In this document: positions 17,798 through 27,536 of the stretch, one piece after another
How positions within the stretch are numbered: the stretch's first letter is position 1
How the letters are laid out: the number at the start of each line of letters is the position of its first letter
The notes under the pieces: model-generated
Seen by the model: the letters and a program-made list of their open reading frames with translations, nothing else
Database searches by the model: none
What the model was told of the DNA's origin: nothing
Made by a program: the position numbers and the translations under genes
DNA from: Falsarthrobacter nasiphocae
GTDB taxonomy: Bacteria; Actinomycetota; Actinomycetes; Actinomycetales; Micrococcaceae
Assembly (NCBI RefSeq): GCF_031456275.1
Contig: NZ_JAVDUI010000001.1
Span: 1,756,965 to 1,820,964, forward strand
Direction: 5' to 3'
DNA: 64,000 bases

Positions 17798-18361
17798 ATG
17801 ATTGACGAGACTCTGAACAATGCCGGCGACATGATGGACCGGTCCGTGGAGGCGGCACGCGAGGACTTCGCGACAGTCCGCACCGGCCGCGCCAACCCTG
17901 GCCTCTACAGCAAGGTCATGGTCATGTACTACGGCTCGCCGACCCCGCTGCAGCAGCTGGCGCAGTTCGCGACCCCTGATGCGCGCACGATCCTCATCAC
18001 GCCGTTTGACTCCTCGGCGCTCCGCGACATCGAGAAGGCCCTCTCGGACTCCGAAATCGGAGCGAACCCGTCCAACGACGGCAAGGTCATTCGCGTCGTC
18101 ATGCCGGAGCTGACGGAGGAGCGCCGCAAGGAGTACGTGAAGATTGTGCGTGGCAAGGCCGAGGACGCCCGCGTCTCTGTCCGCAACGCTCGCCGGAAGG
18201 CCAAGGAGGCCGTCGACAAGCTCGTCAAGGACAAGGACTCCGAGGTCTCCGAGGATGACGGCGCTCGCGCCGAGAAGGACCTTGACGCCCTGACCAAGAA
18301 GCACATCGAGATCATCGACCACATGCTCAAGCGCAAGGAAGCCGAGCTGCTCGAAGTCTGA
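17798..18361 (+). CDS. frr: Ribosome recycling factor
   Basis: A 187-residue protein with the whole RRF fold. The N-terminal helix (DDMMDRSVEAAREDFATVRT type), the TGRANP motif (about residues 30-35), TPLQQLAQFATPDART and the C-terminal helical hairpin HIEIIDHMLKRKEAELLEV are present. It splits post-termination ribosomes together with EF-G. GCGAGGAG precedes the ATG. pyrH is 65 nt upstream and cdsA 31 nt downstream, so the three genes probably form one operon. Confidence 0.96.
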   Translation: MIDETLNNAGDMMDRSVEAAREDFATVRTGRANPGLYSKVMVMYYGSPTPLQQLAQFATPDARTILITPFDSSALRDIEKALSDSEIGANPSNDGKVIRVVMPELTEERRKEYVKIVRGKAEDARVSVRNARRKAKEAVDKLVKDKDSEVSEDDGARAEKDLDALTKKHIEIIDHMLKRKEAELLEV

Positions 18362-18392
18362 GCATCCCGGACCTGAGGAACGCCGTACACCC

Positions 18393-19241
18393 ATGACACA
18401 GACCCATGCCCATGCGCCTGCGCCGAAGAACTCCAAAGCCGGCCGGGACCTTCCGGCTGCCATTGGCGTCGGCGTCGGCCTGGGGGCGCTCGTGCTTGTG
18501 GGCGTCATGTGGTTTCCGCCGCTCTTCGTGGTCACATGCTGCCTCTTCGCGGGGCTGGGCGTGTGGGAGGTGTGTCGGGCGCTCCGCCTGGCGCGCATCC
18601 GGGTTCCTCAGGCGCCGCTCTTCGCCGCGGCGGTCCTCATGCCGCCCGCGGCGTATGCCGGTGGGGAGCAGGTCCTGACGTTTGTCCTCGTGGCCACGGC
18701 TGTCGCAGTCGTGCTTGTGAGGGCGATGGACCCGGAGCCGGGAAGCTTCCGCGCCGTCTTGGCTGCGTTCTTCGTGCTCTTGTGGGTGCCGTTCTTCATC
18801 TCGTTCGCGCTTCTGCTCATGCATTTGCCGGACGGCAAGGAGCGCCTTCTGGTGCTTCTGTTGCTCGTCGTGGCCAACGACACCTTCGGCTACATCGCGG
18901 GCGTGAGGTTCGGGCGTCACCCGATGGCCCCCACCGTGAGTCCCAAGAAGTCCTGGGAGGGCTTCGCGGGCTCCGTTGTGGGCGCGTGCGCGGTGGGCGT
19001 GGTCTCCGGCCTGGTCCTGCTGAACGCCCCGTGGTGGTTCGGCGTGGTCCTGGGCGTCGCGGTCGTCATTGCCGCGACGTCGGGGGATCTCGCGGAGTCC
19101 ATGGTCAAGCGCGAGCTCGGCATGAAGGACATGTCCAACATTCTTCCTGGGCACGGCGGGGTCATGGACCGCTTGGACTCCATGGTGTTCGGCGTCGTGG
19201 TGGTCTATGCCGTGTCCCTTTTCTATCTCTCGGCCGTCTGA
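18393..19241 (+). CDS. cdsA: Phosphatidate cytidylyltransferase
   Basis: A 282-residue membrane enzyme making CDP-diacylglycerol from phosphatidate and CTP, the precursor of all phospholipids here. It has about seven to eight helices. The CDS signature occurs near the C-terminus: SGDLAESMVKRELGMKD then PGHGGVMDRLDSM (about residues 231-262), with catalytic Asp residues intact. PKKSWEGFAGS is a further conserved loop. pgsA at 54.1 kb uses its product. The DivIVA-like gene follows with 7 nt spacing. Confidence 0.94.
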   Translation: MTQTHAHAPAPKNSKAGRDLPAAIGVGVGLGALVLVGVMWFPPLFVVTCCLFAGLGVWEVCRALRLARIRVPQAPLFAAAVLMPPAAYAGGEQVLTFVLVATAVAVVLVRAMDPEPGSFRAVLAAFFVLLWVPFFISFALLLMHLPDGKERLLVLLLLVVANDTFGYIAGVRFGRHPMAPTVSPKKSWEGFAGSVVGACAVGVVSGLVLLNAPWWFGVVLGVAVVIAATSGDLAESMVKRELGMKDMSNILPGHGGVMDRLDSMVFGVVVVYAVSLFYLSAV

Positions 19242-19248
19242 GGTGCTC

Positions 19249-20217
19249 GTGGATCCTGACCGGATGACTTTCTCCCGTGTTTCGTCCCAGCGGACGGGCT
19301 ATGAGCCCCAGGACGTCAAGCGGTATGTGGCCGGGCATGCGGGGCCGACGTTCCGCTCCGTGAAGGGCGGGTTCAACCCCGTGGAGGTGGACGAGTTCGT
19401 CGACCTCCGCGAGGACCGTCGCGCCGTTGCGGCTGCCCGCGGGGACGAGCGCGAGGGTCGCCTGACGGGGGAGACGGGGCGCCTGGCTGTCGAGGTGCTT
19501 GCGCGGGCCCTTCGGCCGGCGGGGCGGCGCTTCAGGGCCCCGTCCCGCGCGCGTGGCGCCGCGTATGCCCCGAGGGGAGTGGATGAGCTGTGCGAGCGTC
19601 TCGTTGAGGCGCTTGGCTGGCCGGGCGGGTCATTGCCCGACGACGGTGCGCCTGGCGGCGGCCCGTTCGCCTCCGATCATAGGGCCCCGCGGGGCTGGCC
19701 CGAGCCTCACGCCGTGTTGACGTCCACCGGGGTGCGCACGAGCGTCTTTGAGGCGGCGCCGAGCTCCAACGGGGCCATCCGGGGGTATGAGGAGGCCCAG
19801 GTCGATGCCTTCCTGGAGGACGCCGCGCGCCTCCTGGCGGTGTTCGAGGGGCTGCGGCTGGACCCGCGCGTGGCCATTGACGCGGACGCGGTGCGGCGGC
19901 AGCTGGGCGGCGCGACGCCGGACGCGCCAGTGGCGGCCGATGCTCCGGATGCCCCCGTTGCCGCCAGCCCGGGGGTCGTCGAGGCCCGGCGAGGGATTGA
20001 GTCGCTCGCGGCGGGGCCGCATGCGGCGGCGCCGGCCAGTCCACAGGATGCAGCGCGGGAGGCGCCTTCCGCGCCAGAACCGACCGTGGCTGAGCCCGCG
20101 ACCACGCGCGTGCCGGTCATCTCACCGGACGTCCGCGCGGACATTCGGCGGCCCAGCCGCCAGGGGGCATCGGATCGGCCCCGTCGCGCGGCCGAGCCCG
20201 GCGGGGAGTCCGACTAG
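19249..20217 (+). CDS. DivIVA-domain-like protein, low-complexity tail
   Basis: A 322-residue protein with three short DivIVA-type motifs. They are TFSRVSSQRTGYEPQDVKRY near residue 6, TFRSVKGGFNPVEVDEFVDL near residue 36, and TSVFEAAPS...GYEEAQVDAFL near residue 165. Each shows the aromatic-Gly-x(n)-V-D/K-x-F/Y pattern of the membrane-binding N-terminus of DivIVA. The rest is Ala/Pro/Arg-rich and likely disordered, with no coiled coil comparable to true DivIVA. The start may be GTG 19249 or ATG 19264. Its TAG stop shares the CTAG palindrome with the stop of the convergent GNAT gene. Confidence 0.65.
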   Translation: MDPDRMTFSRVSSQRTGYEPQDVKRYVAGHAGPTFRSVKGGFNPVEVDEFVDLREDRRAVAAARGDEREGRLTGETGRLAVEVLARALRPAGRRFRAPSRARGAAYAPRGVDELCERLVEALGWPGGSLPDDGAPGGGPFASDHRAPRGWPEPHAVLTSTGVRTSVFEAAPSSNGAIRGYEEAQVDAFLEDAARLLAVFEGLRLDPRVAIDADAVRRQLGGATPDAPVAADAPDAPVAASPGVVEARRGIESLAAGPHAAAPASPQDAAREAPSAPEPTVAEPATTRVPVISPDVRADIRRPSRQGASDRPRRAAEPGGESD

Positions 20218-20690
20218 TTCAGCTCGAGGATGACCTCGCGCACCACTTCGCCGCGGCTCGTGGAGAAGGACCGGGTCTCGTCGGTCTCGACGAAGCCGTG
20301 GCCCGTGAGGATGCGGATGGATGCCTCGTTGTCAGCGACGGCGCGGGCGCGCAGGGGTCGCTCGGGGAACTCCTTGAGGAACTGGCCCACGGCCTCGGTG
20401 GTGATGCCGCGGCCCCAGAACTCGCGTCCGAGCCAGTAGCTGAGCTCGAGGCCGTCGTTCTCGGTGTAGCGCAGGACGTGTCCGGCGACGGTGCCGTCGA
20501 CGTCGATCGTGCGGGCAGAAATCGACTCGTCGTCGAGGATTCCCTGCCAGTGCAGATCGAAGACGCCGCGGTCGTGGGGGTTCTTGGCGCCGAAGGCGGC
20601 CATGTGGTTTGCGTCTTGGTCCTTCTGGTGCTCGAAGAACGCGTCGAGGTCGGGGGCTTCGACGGGGCGCAGGTGCAGCGAGAAAGTCAT
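20214..20690 (-). CDS. GNAT family acetyltransferase (RimJ/RimL type)
   Basis: A 158-residue acetyltransferase of the ribosomal-protein type. It has LHLRPVEAPDLDAFFEHQ at the N-terminus, LSYWLGREFWGRGITTEAVG (acetyl-CoA pyrophosphate loop) and RAVADNEASIRILTGHGFVE near the C-terminus. The substrate is unknown. The ATG at 20690 has no Shine-Dalgarno, but a TAATGT hexamer ends 7 nt upstream on the minus strand, so the mRNA may be leaderless. The frame is open far upstream, antisense to dxr, but only this part is real. It is convergent with the DivIVA-like gene. Confidence 0.8.
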   Translation of the reverse strand: MTFSLHLRPVEAPDLDAFFEHQKDQDANHMAAFGAKNPHDRGVFDLHWQGILDDESISARTIDVDGTVAGHVLRYTENDGLELSYWLGREFWGRGITTEAVGQFLKEFPERPLRARAVADNEASIRILTGHGFVETDETRSFSTSRGEVVREVILELN

Positions 20691-20784
20691 GTTCACCACA
20701 TTAGTGGACCGGCCTGCCTGCAGGCTGGACGCGTCGGCTCCGGCGTTCGGGCGGCGTCCAGACGGGGCCTGAGATACTGGGCGG

Positions 20785-21996
20785 GTGACTTCTCTTCCCT
20801 TCCCTGGTCCTCTCCCACGCGGGGCACGGCGCACCGTTGCGATTCTCGGGTCGACGGGCTCGATCGGCACCCAGGCGCTCGACGTCATCCGTCGGAACCC
20901 GGACGCCTTCGAGGTCGTGGCGCTCGCCGCCGGGGGCTCGTCGCTGGGCCTGCTCGGTGAGCAGGTCGCGGAGTTCGGCCCGAGGCAGGTGGCCGTGGCC
21001 CGCGGCTCCGTTCCCGAGGTCCGGGCCGTGCTGGAGGCCGCCGGCGCTAGCATGCCGATGGACCTCGGCGTCGGGGAAGAGGCCGTTGTGGAGCTGGCCG
21101 GCTGCGGCGCGGACGTCGTGCTCAACGGCATGACCGGGTCCATCGGCCTGCGCCCCACGCTCGCTGCCCTCCGGGCGGGGTCCATGCTCGCCTTGGCCAA
21201 CAAGGAGTCGCTCATTGTGGGCGGTCGCCTCGTCGTCGACTCCGCAGCGGAGGGGCAGATTGTCCCCGTGGACTCGGAGCACTCGGCGCTGGCGCAGGCC
21301 CTGCGGTCCGGGGCGCCGGACGAGGTGGAGCGCCTCGTGGTGACTGCCTCAGGCGGGCCGTTCCGCGGATACACGGCGGAGCAGCTGCGCTCCGTCACGC
21401 CCGCCCAGGCCCTCGCGCACCCGACGTGGGACATGGGGCGCGTCGTGACGACGAACTCCGCGTCGATGGTCAACAAGGCCCTCGAGGTCATCGAGGCCCA
21501 CTATCTCTTCGGCATCCCGCTCGAGCGGATCGACGTCGCGGTGCACCCGCAGTCCATGGTCCACTCGATGGTCGAGTTCGTGGACGGCTCCACGATGGCG
21601 CAAGTGAGCCCCCCGGACATGCGTCTGCCCATTGCCCTCGGCCTCGCCTGGCCGCACCGTGTCCGCGGGGCGGTGCCGCCGGCCACGTTCGCGGAGCCGT
21701 CGAGCTGGACGTTCGAGCCGCTCGACGAGTCCGTCTTCCCCGCCGTGCAGATCGCCAAGGACGCCTGCCGCGCGTCGGGGACCCACCTGGCCGTGTTCAA
21801 CGCGGCGAACGAGGAGGCCGTGGACGCCTTCCATGAGGGCCGGATCTCCTTCCCCGGCATTCTCGAGGTCGTCCGCGCCGCCCTCGACGCGCACTCGGGG
21901 GTTCCAGAGCCCAGCCTTGAGGACGTCCTCGCGGCGGAGCGGGACGCCCGGCGCCTCGCCCAGGAGCTCATCACCCGTCAGGGGGACGCGGCGTGA
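20785..21996 (+). CDS. dxr: 1-deoxy-D-xylulose 5-phosphate reductoisomerase
   Basis: A 403-residue enzyme converting DXP to MEP with NADPH, the committed step of the non-mevalonate isoprenoid pathway. [16 protein letters not shown] (NADPH binding, about residue 19), [24 protein letters not shown] (metal ligands), ASGGPFRG and HPTWDMG are all present. The GTG start has no ribosome site; GATACT at 20773-20778 ends 6 nt upstream, a leaderless arrangement. The gene overlaps rseP by 4 bp (GTGA). ispG of the same pathway is two genes on. Confidence 0.95.
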   Translation: MTSLPFPGPLPRGARRTVAILGSTGSIGTQALDVIRRNPDAFEVVALAAGGSSLGLLGEQVAEFGPRQVAVARGSVPEVRAVLEAAGASMPMDLGVGEEAVVELAGCGADVVLNGMTGSIGLRPTLAALRAGSMLALANKESLIVGGRLVVDSAAEGQIVPVDSEHSALAQALRSGAPDEVERLVVTASGGPFRGYTAEQLRSVTPAQALAHPTWDMGRVVTTNSASMVNKALEVIEAHYLFGIPLERIDVAVHPQSMVHSMVEFVDGSTMAQVSPPDMRLPIALGLAWPHRVRGAVPPATFAEPSSWTFEPLDESVFPAVQIAKDACRASGTHLAVFNAANEEAVDAFHEGRISFPGILEVVRAALDAHSGVPEPSLEDVLAAERDARRLAQELITRQGDAA

Positions 21997-23336
21997 GTGT
22001 CCTCCTCTTCCTCGTCGGCGTCCTGCTCATCGCCCTGGGCGTCTTCGTCTCGGTGGTTCTCCACGAGTTCGGCCACTTCATCCCCGCGAAGCTCTTCGGC
22101 GCACGGATCCCGCAGTTCTTCTTCGGCGCGGGGCGCACACTGTGGTCCTTCCGACGGGGCGAGACCGAGTTCGGCATCAAGGCCATCCCGCTCATGGGCT
22201 ACGTGCAGATCGTGGGAATGATCCCGCCCCGGCCCACCGACCCGGCGGGCACCGTCCCCGCCGCCACGACCTCCCTTCTCGGCCGCTTCGTCGAGGACAC
22301 CCGGCAGGTGGACCTGGAGCAGGTCAAGCCCGGCGATGAAGACCGCCTGTTCTACCGGATGCCCGTCTGGAAGCGCGTGGTCATCATGCTCGGCGGGCCC
22401 CTCGTCAACCTGGTGGTCGGGACGGCGCTGATCCTCACGGCCGTCATGGGCTTCGGGATCGCTACGCCGACGACGACGGTGGCCGCCGTGTCCGAATGCG
22501 TCAAGACGGGGCCAGCAGCCCAGAACGACGGGGCCGGCTCGTGTGCGCCGGGCGACCCGAAGACGCCCGCCCTCGCGGCAGGGATCAAGCCGGGGGACCG
22601 CATCGTGGCCTTCGCCGGCGCGCGAGTGTCCGGGTGGAACGAGGCCCAGCAGGCGATTCGCGCTGCCGCCGGGACGCGCTCGCCCGTCGTCGTCGAACGC
22701 GACGGGAAGGAGGTCACGCTCGAGGTGACGCCGATCCGCTCCGCGCGCCCGGCCGTCGACGCCCTCGGCAAGCCCGTGACGGACGCGGCCGGCAAGCCCG
22801 TCTACACGGACGTGGGCTTCATTGGCGTGGCGCCGGTACAGACGATCCAGCCGGCCACGCTGGGGCAGGGCCTCGACATGACCGGAGAGAACATCAAGGC
22901 CGTCGCCAACGTGGTCCTGCACCTGCCGCAGCGGCTCTACCAAGTGGGGCGCGTGGCACTGGGGCTCGAGGAGCGGGACCCCAATGGGCCCATGAGCGTG
23001 GTCGGGGTCGGCAGGATCGGCGGCGAGATCACGGCCGACCACGAGATCCCGTGGAAGTCGAAGATCGCCTCGGTGATCATGATTGTGGGCAGCCTCAACA
23101 TTGCGCTGTTCGTCTTCAACCTCATCCCGCTCACGCCGCTCGACGGCGGCAACATCGCCGCCGCCCTGTGGGACGGACTGCGGCGGCTGTGGGCCAAGAT
23201 CCGGGGCCGCCACGCGCCCCCGCCGTTCGACACGGCCAAGCTCGCGCCGCTCTCCGCCGCCGTCTTCGGCGTGTTCGCGCTCATGAGCGTCCTGCTCATC
23301 TTCGTGGACCTGGTCCATCCCGTCTCGCTCCGATAG
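21993..23336 (+). CDS. M50 family site-2 (RIP) metalloprotease, RseP/Rip1-like
   Basis: A 447-residue intramembrane protease. The zinc motif HEFGH is in the first helix (residues 23-27) and the third ligand motif LTPLDGGN is near residue 379. One PDZ domain lies between (about residues 185-260, containing [13 protein letters not shown]). Proteins of this type cleave anti-sigma factors or signal peptides in the membrane. The position between dxr and ispG matches mycobacterial rip1. Translation is coupled to dxr by a GTGA overlap. Confidence 0.92.
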   Translation: MSVLLFLVGVLLIALGVFVSVVLHEFGHFIPAKLFGARIPQFFFGAGRTLWSFRRGETEFGIKAIPLMGYVQIVGMIPPRPTDPAGTVPAATTSLLGRFVEDTRQVDLEQVKPGDEDRLFYRMPVWKRVVIMLGGPLVNLVVGTALILTAVMGFGIATPTTTVAAVSECVKTGPAAQNDGAGSCAPGDPKTPALAAGIKPGDRIVAFAGARVSGWNEAQQAIRAAAGTRSPVVVERDGKEVTLEVTPIRSARPAVDALGKPVTDAAGKPVYTDVGFIGVAPVQTIQPATLGQGLDMTGENIKAVANVVLHLPQRLYQVGRVALGLEERDPNGPMSVVGVGRIGGEITADHEIPWKSKIASVIMIVGSLNIALFVFNLIPLTPLDGGNIAAALWDGLRRLWAKIRGRHAPPPFDTAKLAPLSAAVFGVFALMSVLLIFVDLVHPVSLR

Positions 23337-23410
23337 CGAAATCGCCACCGCCGGGCGGGAGCCCGGACTACGCTTGAATCAACCCGCCTTCACGAAGAGG
23401 AGCTCCCCTG

Positions 23411-24565
23411 ATGACCTCGGTCAACCTCGGCATGCCCGCCGCCCCGCCGCCCGTTCTGGCCCCGCGCCGCAAGACGCGTCAGATCAAGGTGGGCAGCGTC
23501 GGCGTGGGCAGTGAATCGCCCGTGAGCGTCCAGTCCATGACGACGACCCCCACCACCGACATCAACGCGACCCTCCAGCAGATCGCCGAGCTCACGGCCT
23601 CGGGCTGCGACATCGTCCGCGTGGCCTGCCCCTCCCAGGATGACGCCGAGGCCCTCCCGATCATCGCCAAGAAGTCGCAGATCCCGGTCATCGCCGACAT
23701 CCATTTCCAGCCGAAGTACGTGTTCGCTGCGATCGACGCCGGCTGCGCCGCCGTCCGCGTCAACCCCGGCAACATCCGGAAGTTCGATGACCAGGTCAAG
23801 GAGATCGCCAAGGAGGCCAAGGACGCCGGCGTCTCGATCCGCATCGGCGTGAACGCCGGTTCTCTCGACAAGCGCATCATGGAGAAGTACGGCAAGGCCA
23901 CCCCGGAGGCCCTTGTTGAGTCGGCTGTCTGGGAGGCGTCCCTCTTCGAGGAGCACGACTTCCATGACTTCAAGATCTCGGTCAAGCACAACGACCCTGT
24001 CATCATGGTCCGCGCCTACGAGCTCCTCGCGGAGCGGGGCGACTGGCCCCTCCACCTCGGCGTGACCGAGGCCGGCCCCGCATTCCAGGGCACCATCAAG
24101 TCCGCGACCGCCTTCGGCGCGCTCCTCTCGCAGGGCATCGGCGACACGATCCGCGTCTCCCTCTCCGCTCCGCCGGCGGAGGAGGTCAAGGTCGGCCTGC
24201 AGATCCTCCAGTCGCTCAACCTGCGCGAGCGCAAGCTCGAGATCGTCTCCTGCCCGTCCTGCGGCCGCGCCCAGGTGGACGTGTACACGCTCGCCGATCA
24301 GGTCACTGCGGGCCTGGAGGGCATGGAAGTGCCCCTGCGCGTCGCTGTCATGGGCTGTGTCGTCAACGGCCCGGGCGAGGCCCGCGAGGCCGACCTCGGC
24401 GTGGCCTCCGGCAACGGCAAGGGCCAGATCTTCGTCAAGGGCGAGGTCATCAAGACCGTCCCCGAGGACCAGATCGTCGAGACGCTCATCGAAGAGGCCA
24501 TGCGCATCGCCGAAGAGATGGGCGAGGACGCCCCCGAGGGCGCCCCCTCCGTCTCGGTCAGCTAG
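23411..24565 (+). CDS. ispG: 4-hydroxy-3-methylbut-2-enyl diphosphate synthase
   Basis: A 384-residue [4Fe-4S] enzyme making HMBPP from MEcPP, the penultimate MEP-pathway step. The N-terminal TIM barrel has [14 protein letters not shown] and IPVIADIHF. The C-terminal cluster domain has SCPSCGRAQ (two Cys, about residues 280 and 283) and [10 protein letters not shown] (third Cys near 315 with the ligand Glu). GAGGAG precedes the ATG. The gene is followed at 5 nt by the GNAT gene that usually accompanies it in actinobacteria. Confidence 0.96.
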   Translation: MTSVNLGMPAAPPPVLAPRRKTRQIKVGSVGVGSESPVSVQSMTTTPTTDINATLQQIAELTASGCDIVRVACPSQDDAEALPIIAKKSQIPVIADIHFQPKYVFAAIDAGCAAVRVNPGNIRKFDDQVKEIAKEAKDAGVSIRIGVNAGSLDKRIMEKYGKATPEALVESAVWEASLFEEHDFHDFKISVKHNDPVIMVRAYELLAERGDWPLHLGVTEAGPAFQGTIKSATAFGALLSQGIGDTIRVSLSAPPAEEVKVGLQILQSLNLRERKLEIVSCPSCGRAQVDVYTLADQVTAGLEGMEVPLRVAVMGCVVNGPGEAREADLGVASGNGKGQIFVKGEVIKTVPEDQIVETLIEEAMRIAEEMGEDAPEGAPSVSVS

Positions 24566-24570
24566 GGTGC

Positions 24571-25497
24571 ATGCGGCCGTTCCGCCGGGGGAGCGCGCCC
24601 CGAGTTCGCGAGCTCACCGCCGCTGACGCACCGGCCCTTCGCGCGTATTGCGCAGGGGACCCGGTGGGGACCGCGCTCCTCCTCGACCGCCTTGCGGCTG
24701 CGGGGCACTCGGGGCGGACCTCGGCCGACGCCCGCTTCTACGCCCTCGTCGACGGCCCCGCGGGCGGCCCTGAGCCCCGGCTCAGCGCGGTCGCGTTCGC
24801 GGGCGTCAACGTCTTCCCTCACGGGGACTGGAGCCGCGCCTTGGGGCCCCTGGCGGAGAGGCTCTTCGCCCCGCACGAGCGCCGTCCCGCCTCGATCTAC
24901 GGTCCTTCCTCGGCGGTCCTGCCGCTCTGGGACGAGCTGGAACGGGGCGGTTTGCGCGCTGCCGAGGAACGCCGCCACCAGCCCTTGCTCGCCATGGACG
25001 GCGACGACCTTGAGCTTGCCGAGCCCTACCAGACGGGACCGGCGCGCAAGGTGGCGCCGTCTCGACTGGAGGACGAGGCCGCCCTCCTGCGAGCGAGTGT
25101 CGCGATGTTCACCGAGGAGGTCGGCTACTCTCCAGTGGAGCCCTCCGTGTGGGCGGGGCGCGTCATTCGTCCGGACGCCGCCTCATACGTTCAGCGGGTC
25201 CGCCAGCTCATCACCCAGGGCCGCTCCTTCTCCCACGTAGAGAACGGGGAGGTCCTCTTCAAGGCCGAGTTCGCGGCCGTGACGCCGGAGGCGGCATTCG
25301 TGCAGGGCGTGTGGCTGGCCCCCCGGCTGCGTGGGCGGGGACTCTCCTCGGGGTACATGCGGGCCCTCGCCGTCCACGGGCTGGCCTCGAGCCGCCGCGT
25401 CTGCCTGTACGCCAACGGCTACAACTACGCCGCGCTCGCCTCCTATGCGCGGGCAGGCTTCCGTCAGGTCGGGACCTTTTCGACGATCATGCTCTAG
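24571..25497 (+). CDS. GNAT acetyltransferase with DUF4081-type N-terminal domain
   Basis: A 308-residue two-part protein. Residues 1-130 resemble the DUF4081 domain (RELTAADAPALRAYCAGDPVGT). Residues 150-308 form a GNAT fold with EEVGYSP, VWLAPRLRGRGLSSGYMRAL (acetyl-CoA loop) and LYANGYNYAALASYARAGF. It is the conserved gene after ispG in many actinobacteria (Rv2867c position), of unknown substrate. The ATG lies 5 nt after the ispG stop, which implies coupling. Confidence 0.85.
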   Translation: MRPFRRGSAPRVRELTAADAPALRAYCAGDPVGTALLLDRLAAAGHSGRTSADARFYALVDGPAGGPEPRLSAVAFAGVNVFPHGDWSRALGPLAERLFAPHERRPASIYGPSSAVLPLWDELERGGLRAAEERRHQPLLAMDGDDLELAEPYQTGPARKVAPSRLEDEAALLRASVAMFTEEVGYSPVEPSVWAGRVIRPDAASYVQRVRQLITQGRSFSHVENGEVLFKAEFAAVTPEAAFVQGVWLAPRLRGRGLSSGYMRALAVHGLASSRRVCLYANGYNYAALASYARAGFRQVGTFSTIML

Positions 25498-25577
25498 GGC
25501 CGCGCGAGCCACAGCGTTGCATCGCTGGTCGCCCCGCGGCGCCCCGTTGGCGCCAGCCGCCGTCGTCGTCCGCCGCC

Positions 25578-25634
25578 CCGTGGGGGCCACGGCGCACCGT
25601 GGGGGCCACGGCGCACCGTGGGGGCCACGGCGCA
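25578..25634. repeat. Three 19-bp tandem repeats, each a hairpin
   Basis: Three perfect copies of CCGTGGGGGCCACGGCGCA at 25578-25596, 25597-25615 and 25616-25634. Within each unit CCGTGG pairs with CCACGG around GGG, so the array can form three tandem 6-bp hairpins. It lies in the 234-nt gap between the GNAT gene and proS, which otherwise holds no gene. Confidence 0.95.
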
Positions 25635-25731
25635 CAGGGAGCCGCACGGCTTGCTATGTTGAGTGGAGCACACGGGCGCGCCCCGCGCCCCGTCCGCCGC
25701 GCCGTACACGTTCTAGCAAAGGGTTCCCATC

Positions 25732-27531
25732 GTGGTCTTGAGGATGTCGCATTTGTTTCTCCGCACTCTGCGAGAGGACCCGGTTGACGCGGAGGTGATG
25801 AGCCACAAGCTCCTCGTCCGCGCCGGGTACATCCGCCGCGCCGCACCGGGCGTCTACAGCTGGCTGCCGCTCGGCCTCGCGGTGCTGACCAAGATTGAGC
25901 GCATTGTCCGCGAAGAGATGAACGCGATCGGTGCCCAGGAGGTCCACTTCCCGGCCCTCCTGCCGCGAGAGCCCTACGAGGCCTCGGGCCGCTGGACCGA
26001 ATACGGCGAGAACCTCTTCCGACTCAAGGATCGCAAGGACGCCGACTACCTCCTGGCGCCCACCCACGAGGAGATGTTCACCCTCCTCGTCAAGGACCTG
26101 TACTCCTCCTACAAGGACCTCCCCGTCTCGCTGTACCAGATCCAGACGAAGTACCGTGACGAGGCACGTCCGCGCGCGGGCCTCCTGCGCGGGCGCGAGT
26201 TCATCATGAAGGACTCCTACTCGTTCGACGTGAGCGACGAGGGCCTGGACGCGTCCTACGAGGCGCACCGTCAGGCCTACCTGCGGATCTTCGAGCGACT
26301 GGGGCTCGAGGTCGTGCCGGTCTTCGCGACCGCCGGCGCCATGGGCGGATCGAAGTCCGAGGAGTTCCTCCACCCGTCCGAGGCCGGCGAGGACACGTTC
26401 GTGCGCTCCGCGGGCGGGTACGCCGCAAACGTCGAGGCCGTGGCCACAACGGTGCCGGAGCCGATCGACTTCACCGACGCCCCGCCGTGCCGTGTCGTCG
26501 ACACCCCAGACACCCCGACCATCTCCTCCCTCGTCGAGTTCGCCAACGCCGAGTTCCCGCAGGCCTCGCGCGACTGGACCGCGGCCGACACGCTGAAGAA
26601 CGTCGTCCTGGCCGTGACGAGCGCCGAAGGGGAGCGGCAGATCGTCGTCGTCGGCATGCCGGGCAACCGCGAGGCCGACCTCAAGCGCATTGAGGCGAAC
26701 ATCGGCGCCCTCCTTGGGTTCGCTGGCGAGCCCGACGTCGAGGCCGCCACGGACGCCGACTTCGCCAAGCACCCGGGCCTCGTGCGCGGGTACATCGGCC
26801 CCGGCACCTCCCTCGACAGCCCCGTCCTCGGTGAGAAGAGCACGACGGCGCTGCCGTACTTCCTCGACCCCCGTGTCGTCGACGGAACCACGTGGATCAC
26901 GGGCGCCAACGAGGCCAGGAAGCACGTCATCGGCCTCGTGGCTGGACGGGACTTCGCCGCGGACGGGTACCTCGAATGCGCCACGGTCCTCGCGGGGGAC
27001 CCCGCGCCGGACGGCTCTGGCCCGCTCGAGATTGCGCGCGGCATGGAGATGGGCCACATCTTCCAGCTGGGCCGCAAGTACGCGGAGGCCCTCGGGCTCA
27101 AGGTGCTGGACGAGAACGGGAAGCTCGTCACGGTGACGATGGGCTCGTACGGCATCGGTGTGTCCCGCGCGCTCGCGGCCATCGCCGAGCAGGGGCACGA
27201 CGAGCACGGCCTCATCTGGCCCGCGTCGCTCGCGCCGGCCCAGGTCCACGTTGTGGCAGCCGGCAAGCAGGCCGAGATCCTCGACGGGGCCGCCGAGCTC
27301 GCGGAGTCCCTGGAGCAGGCCGGGCTCGAGGTGCTCCTCGATGATCGTCCCAAGGTCTCCCCGGGTGTGAAGTTCGGGGACACCGAGCTCCTCGGCATGC
27401 CGGTCATCGTCGTGGTCGGGCGCGCGTTCAAGGACGGCCGTGTCGAGGTCAAGGATCGCCGCTCGGGTGAGCGGACCGAGGTCGAGCTCGCCAACGTGGA
27501 GCAGGCCGTGCGTCAGCTGCTGGTCGGCTGA
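25732..27531 (+). CDS. proS: Prolyl-tRNA synthetase
   Basis: A 599-residue class II synthetase of the bacterial type with an inserted editing domain (about residues 230-400). Motif 1 lies around [15 protein letters not shown], motif 2 is [18 protein letters not shown] followed by MKDSYSFD, and motif 3 is [14 protein letters not shown]. An anticodon-binding domain ends the protein. The GTG start (reading [17 protein letters not shown]) fits the usual actinobacterial N-terminus; ATG 25744 is an alternative. The next gene starts 6 nt after the stop. Confidence 0.96.
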   Translation: MVLRMSHLFLRTLREDPVDAEVMSHKLLVRAGYIRRAAPGVYSWLPLGLAVLTKIERIVREEMNAIGAQEVHFPALLPREPYEASGRWTEYGENLFRLKDRKDADYLLAPTHEEMFTLLVKDLYSSYKDLPVSLYQIQTKYRDEARPRAGLLRGREFIMKDSYSFDVSDEGLDASYEAHRQAYLRIFERLGLEVVPVFATAGAMGGSKSEEFLHPSEAGEDTFVRSAGGYAANVEAVATTVPEPIDFTDAPPCRVVDTPDTPTISSLVEFANAEFPQASRDWTAADTLKNVVLAVTSAEGERQIVVVGMPGNREADLKRIEANIGALLGFAGEPDVEAATDADFAKHPGLVRGYIGPGTSLDSPVLGEKSTTALPYFLDPRVVDGTTWITGANEARKHVIGLVAGRDFAADGYLECATVLAGDPAPDGSGPLEIARGMEMGHIFQLGRKYAEALGLKVLDENGKLVTVTMGSYGIGVSRALAAIAEQGHDEHGLIWPASLAPAQVHVVAAGKQAEILDGAAELAESLEQAGLEVLLDDRPKVSPGVKFGDTELLGMPVIVVVGRAFKDGRVEVKDRRSGERTEVELANVEQAVRQLLVG

Positions 27532-27536
27532 CGCTG

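Noticed and set aside
20691-21491. Long N-terminal extension of the minus-strand GNAT protein
   Set aside because: It is antisense to dxr and Ser/Thr/Arg-rich. The acetyltransferase fold begins at the ATG at 20690, which has its own -10 hexamer.
25578-25634. Possible CRISPR array
   Set aside because: The three 19-bp repeats are directly adjacent with no spacers, and no cas genes are present in the window.
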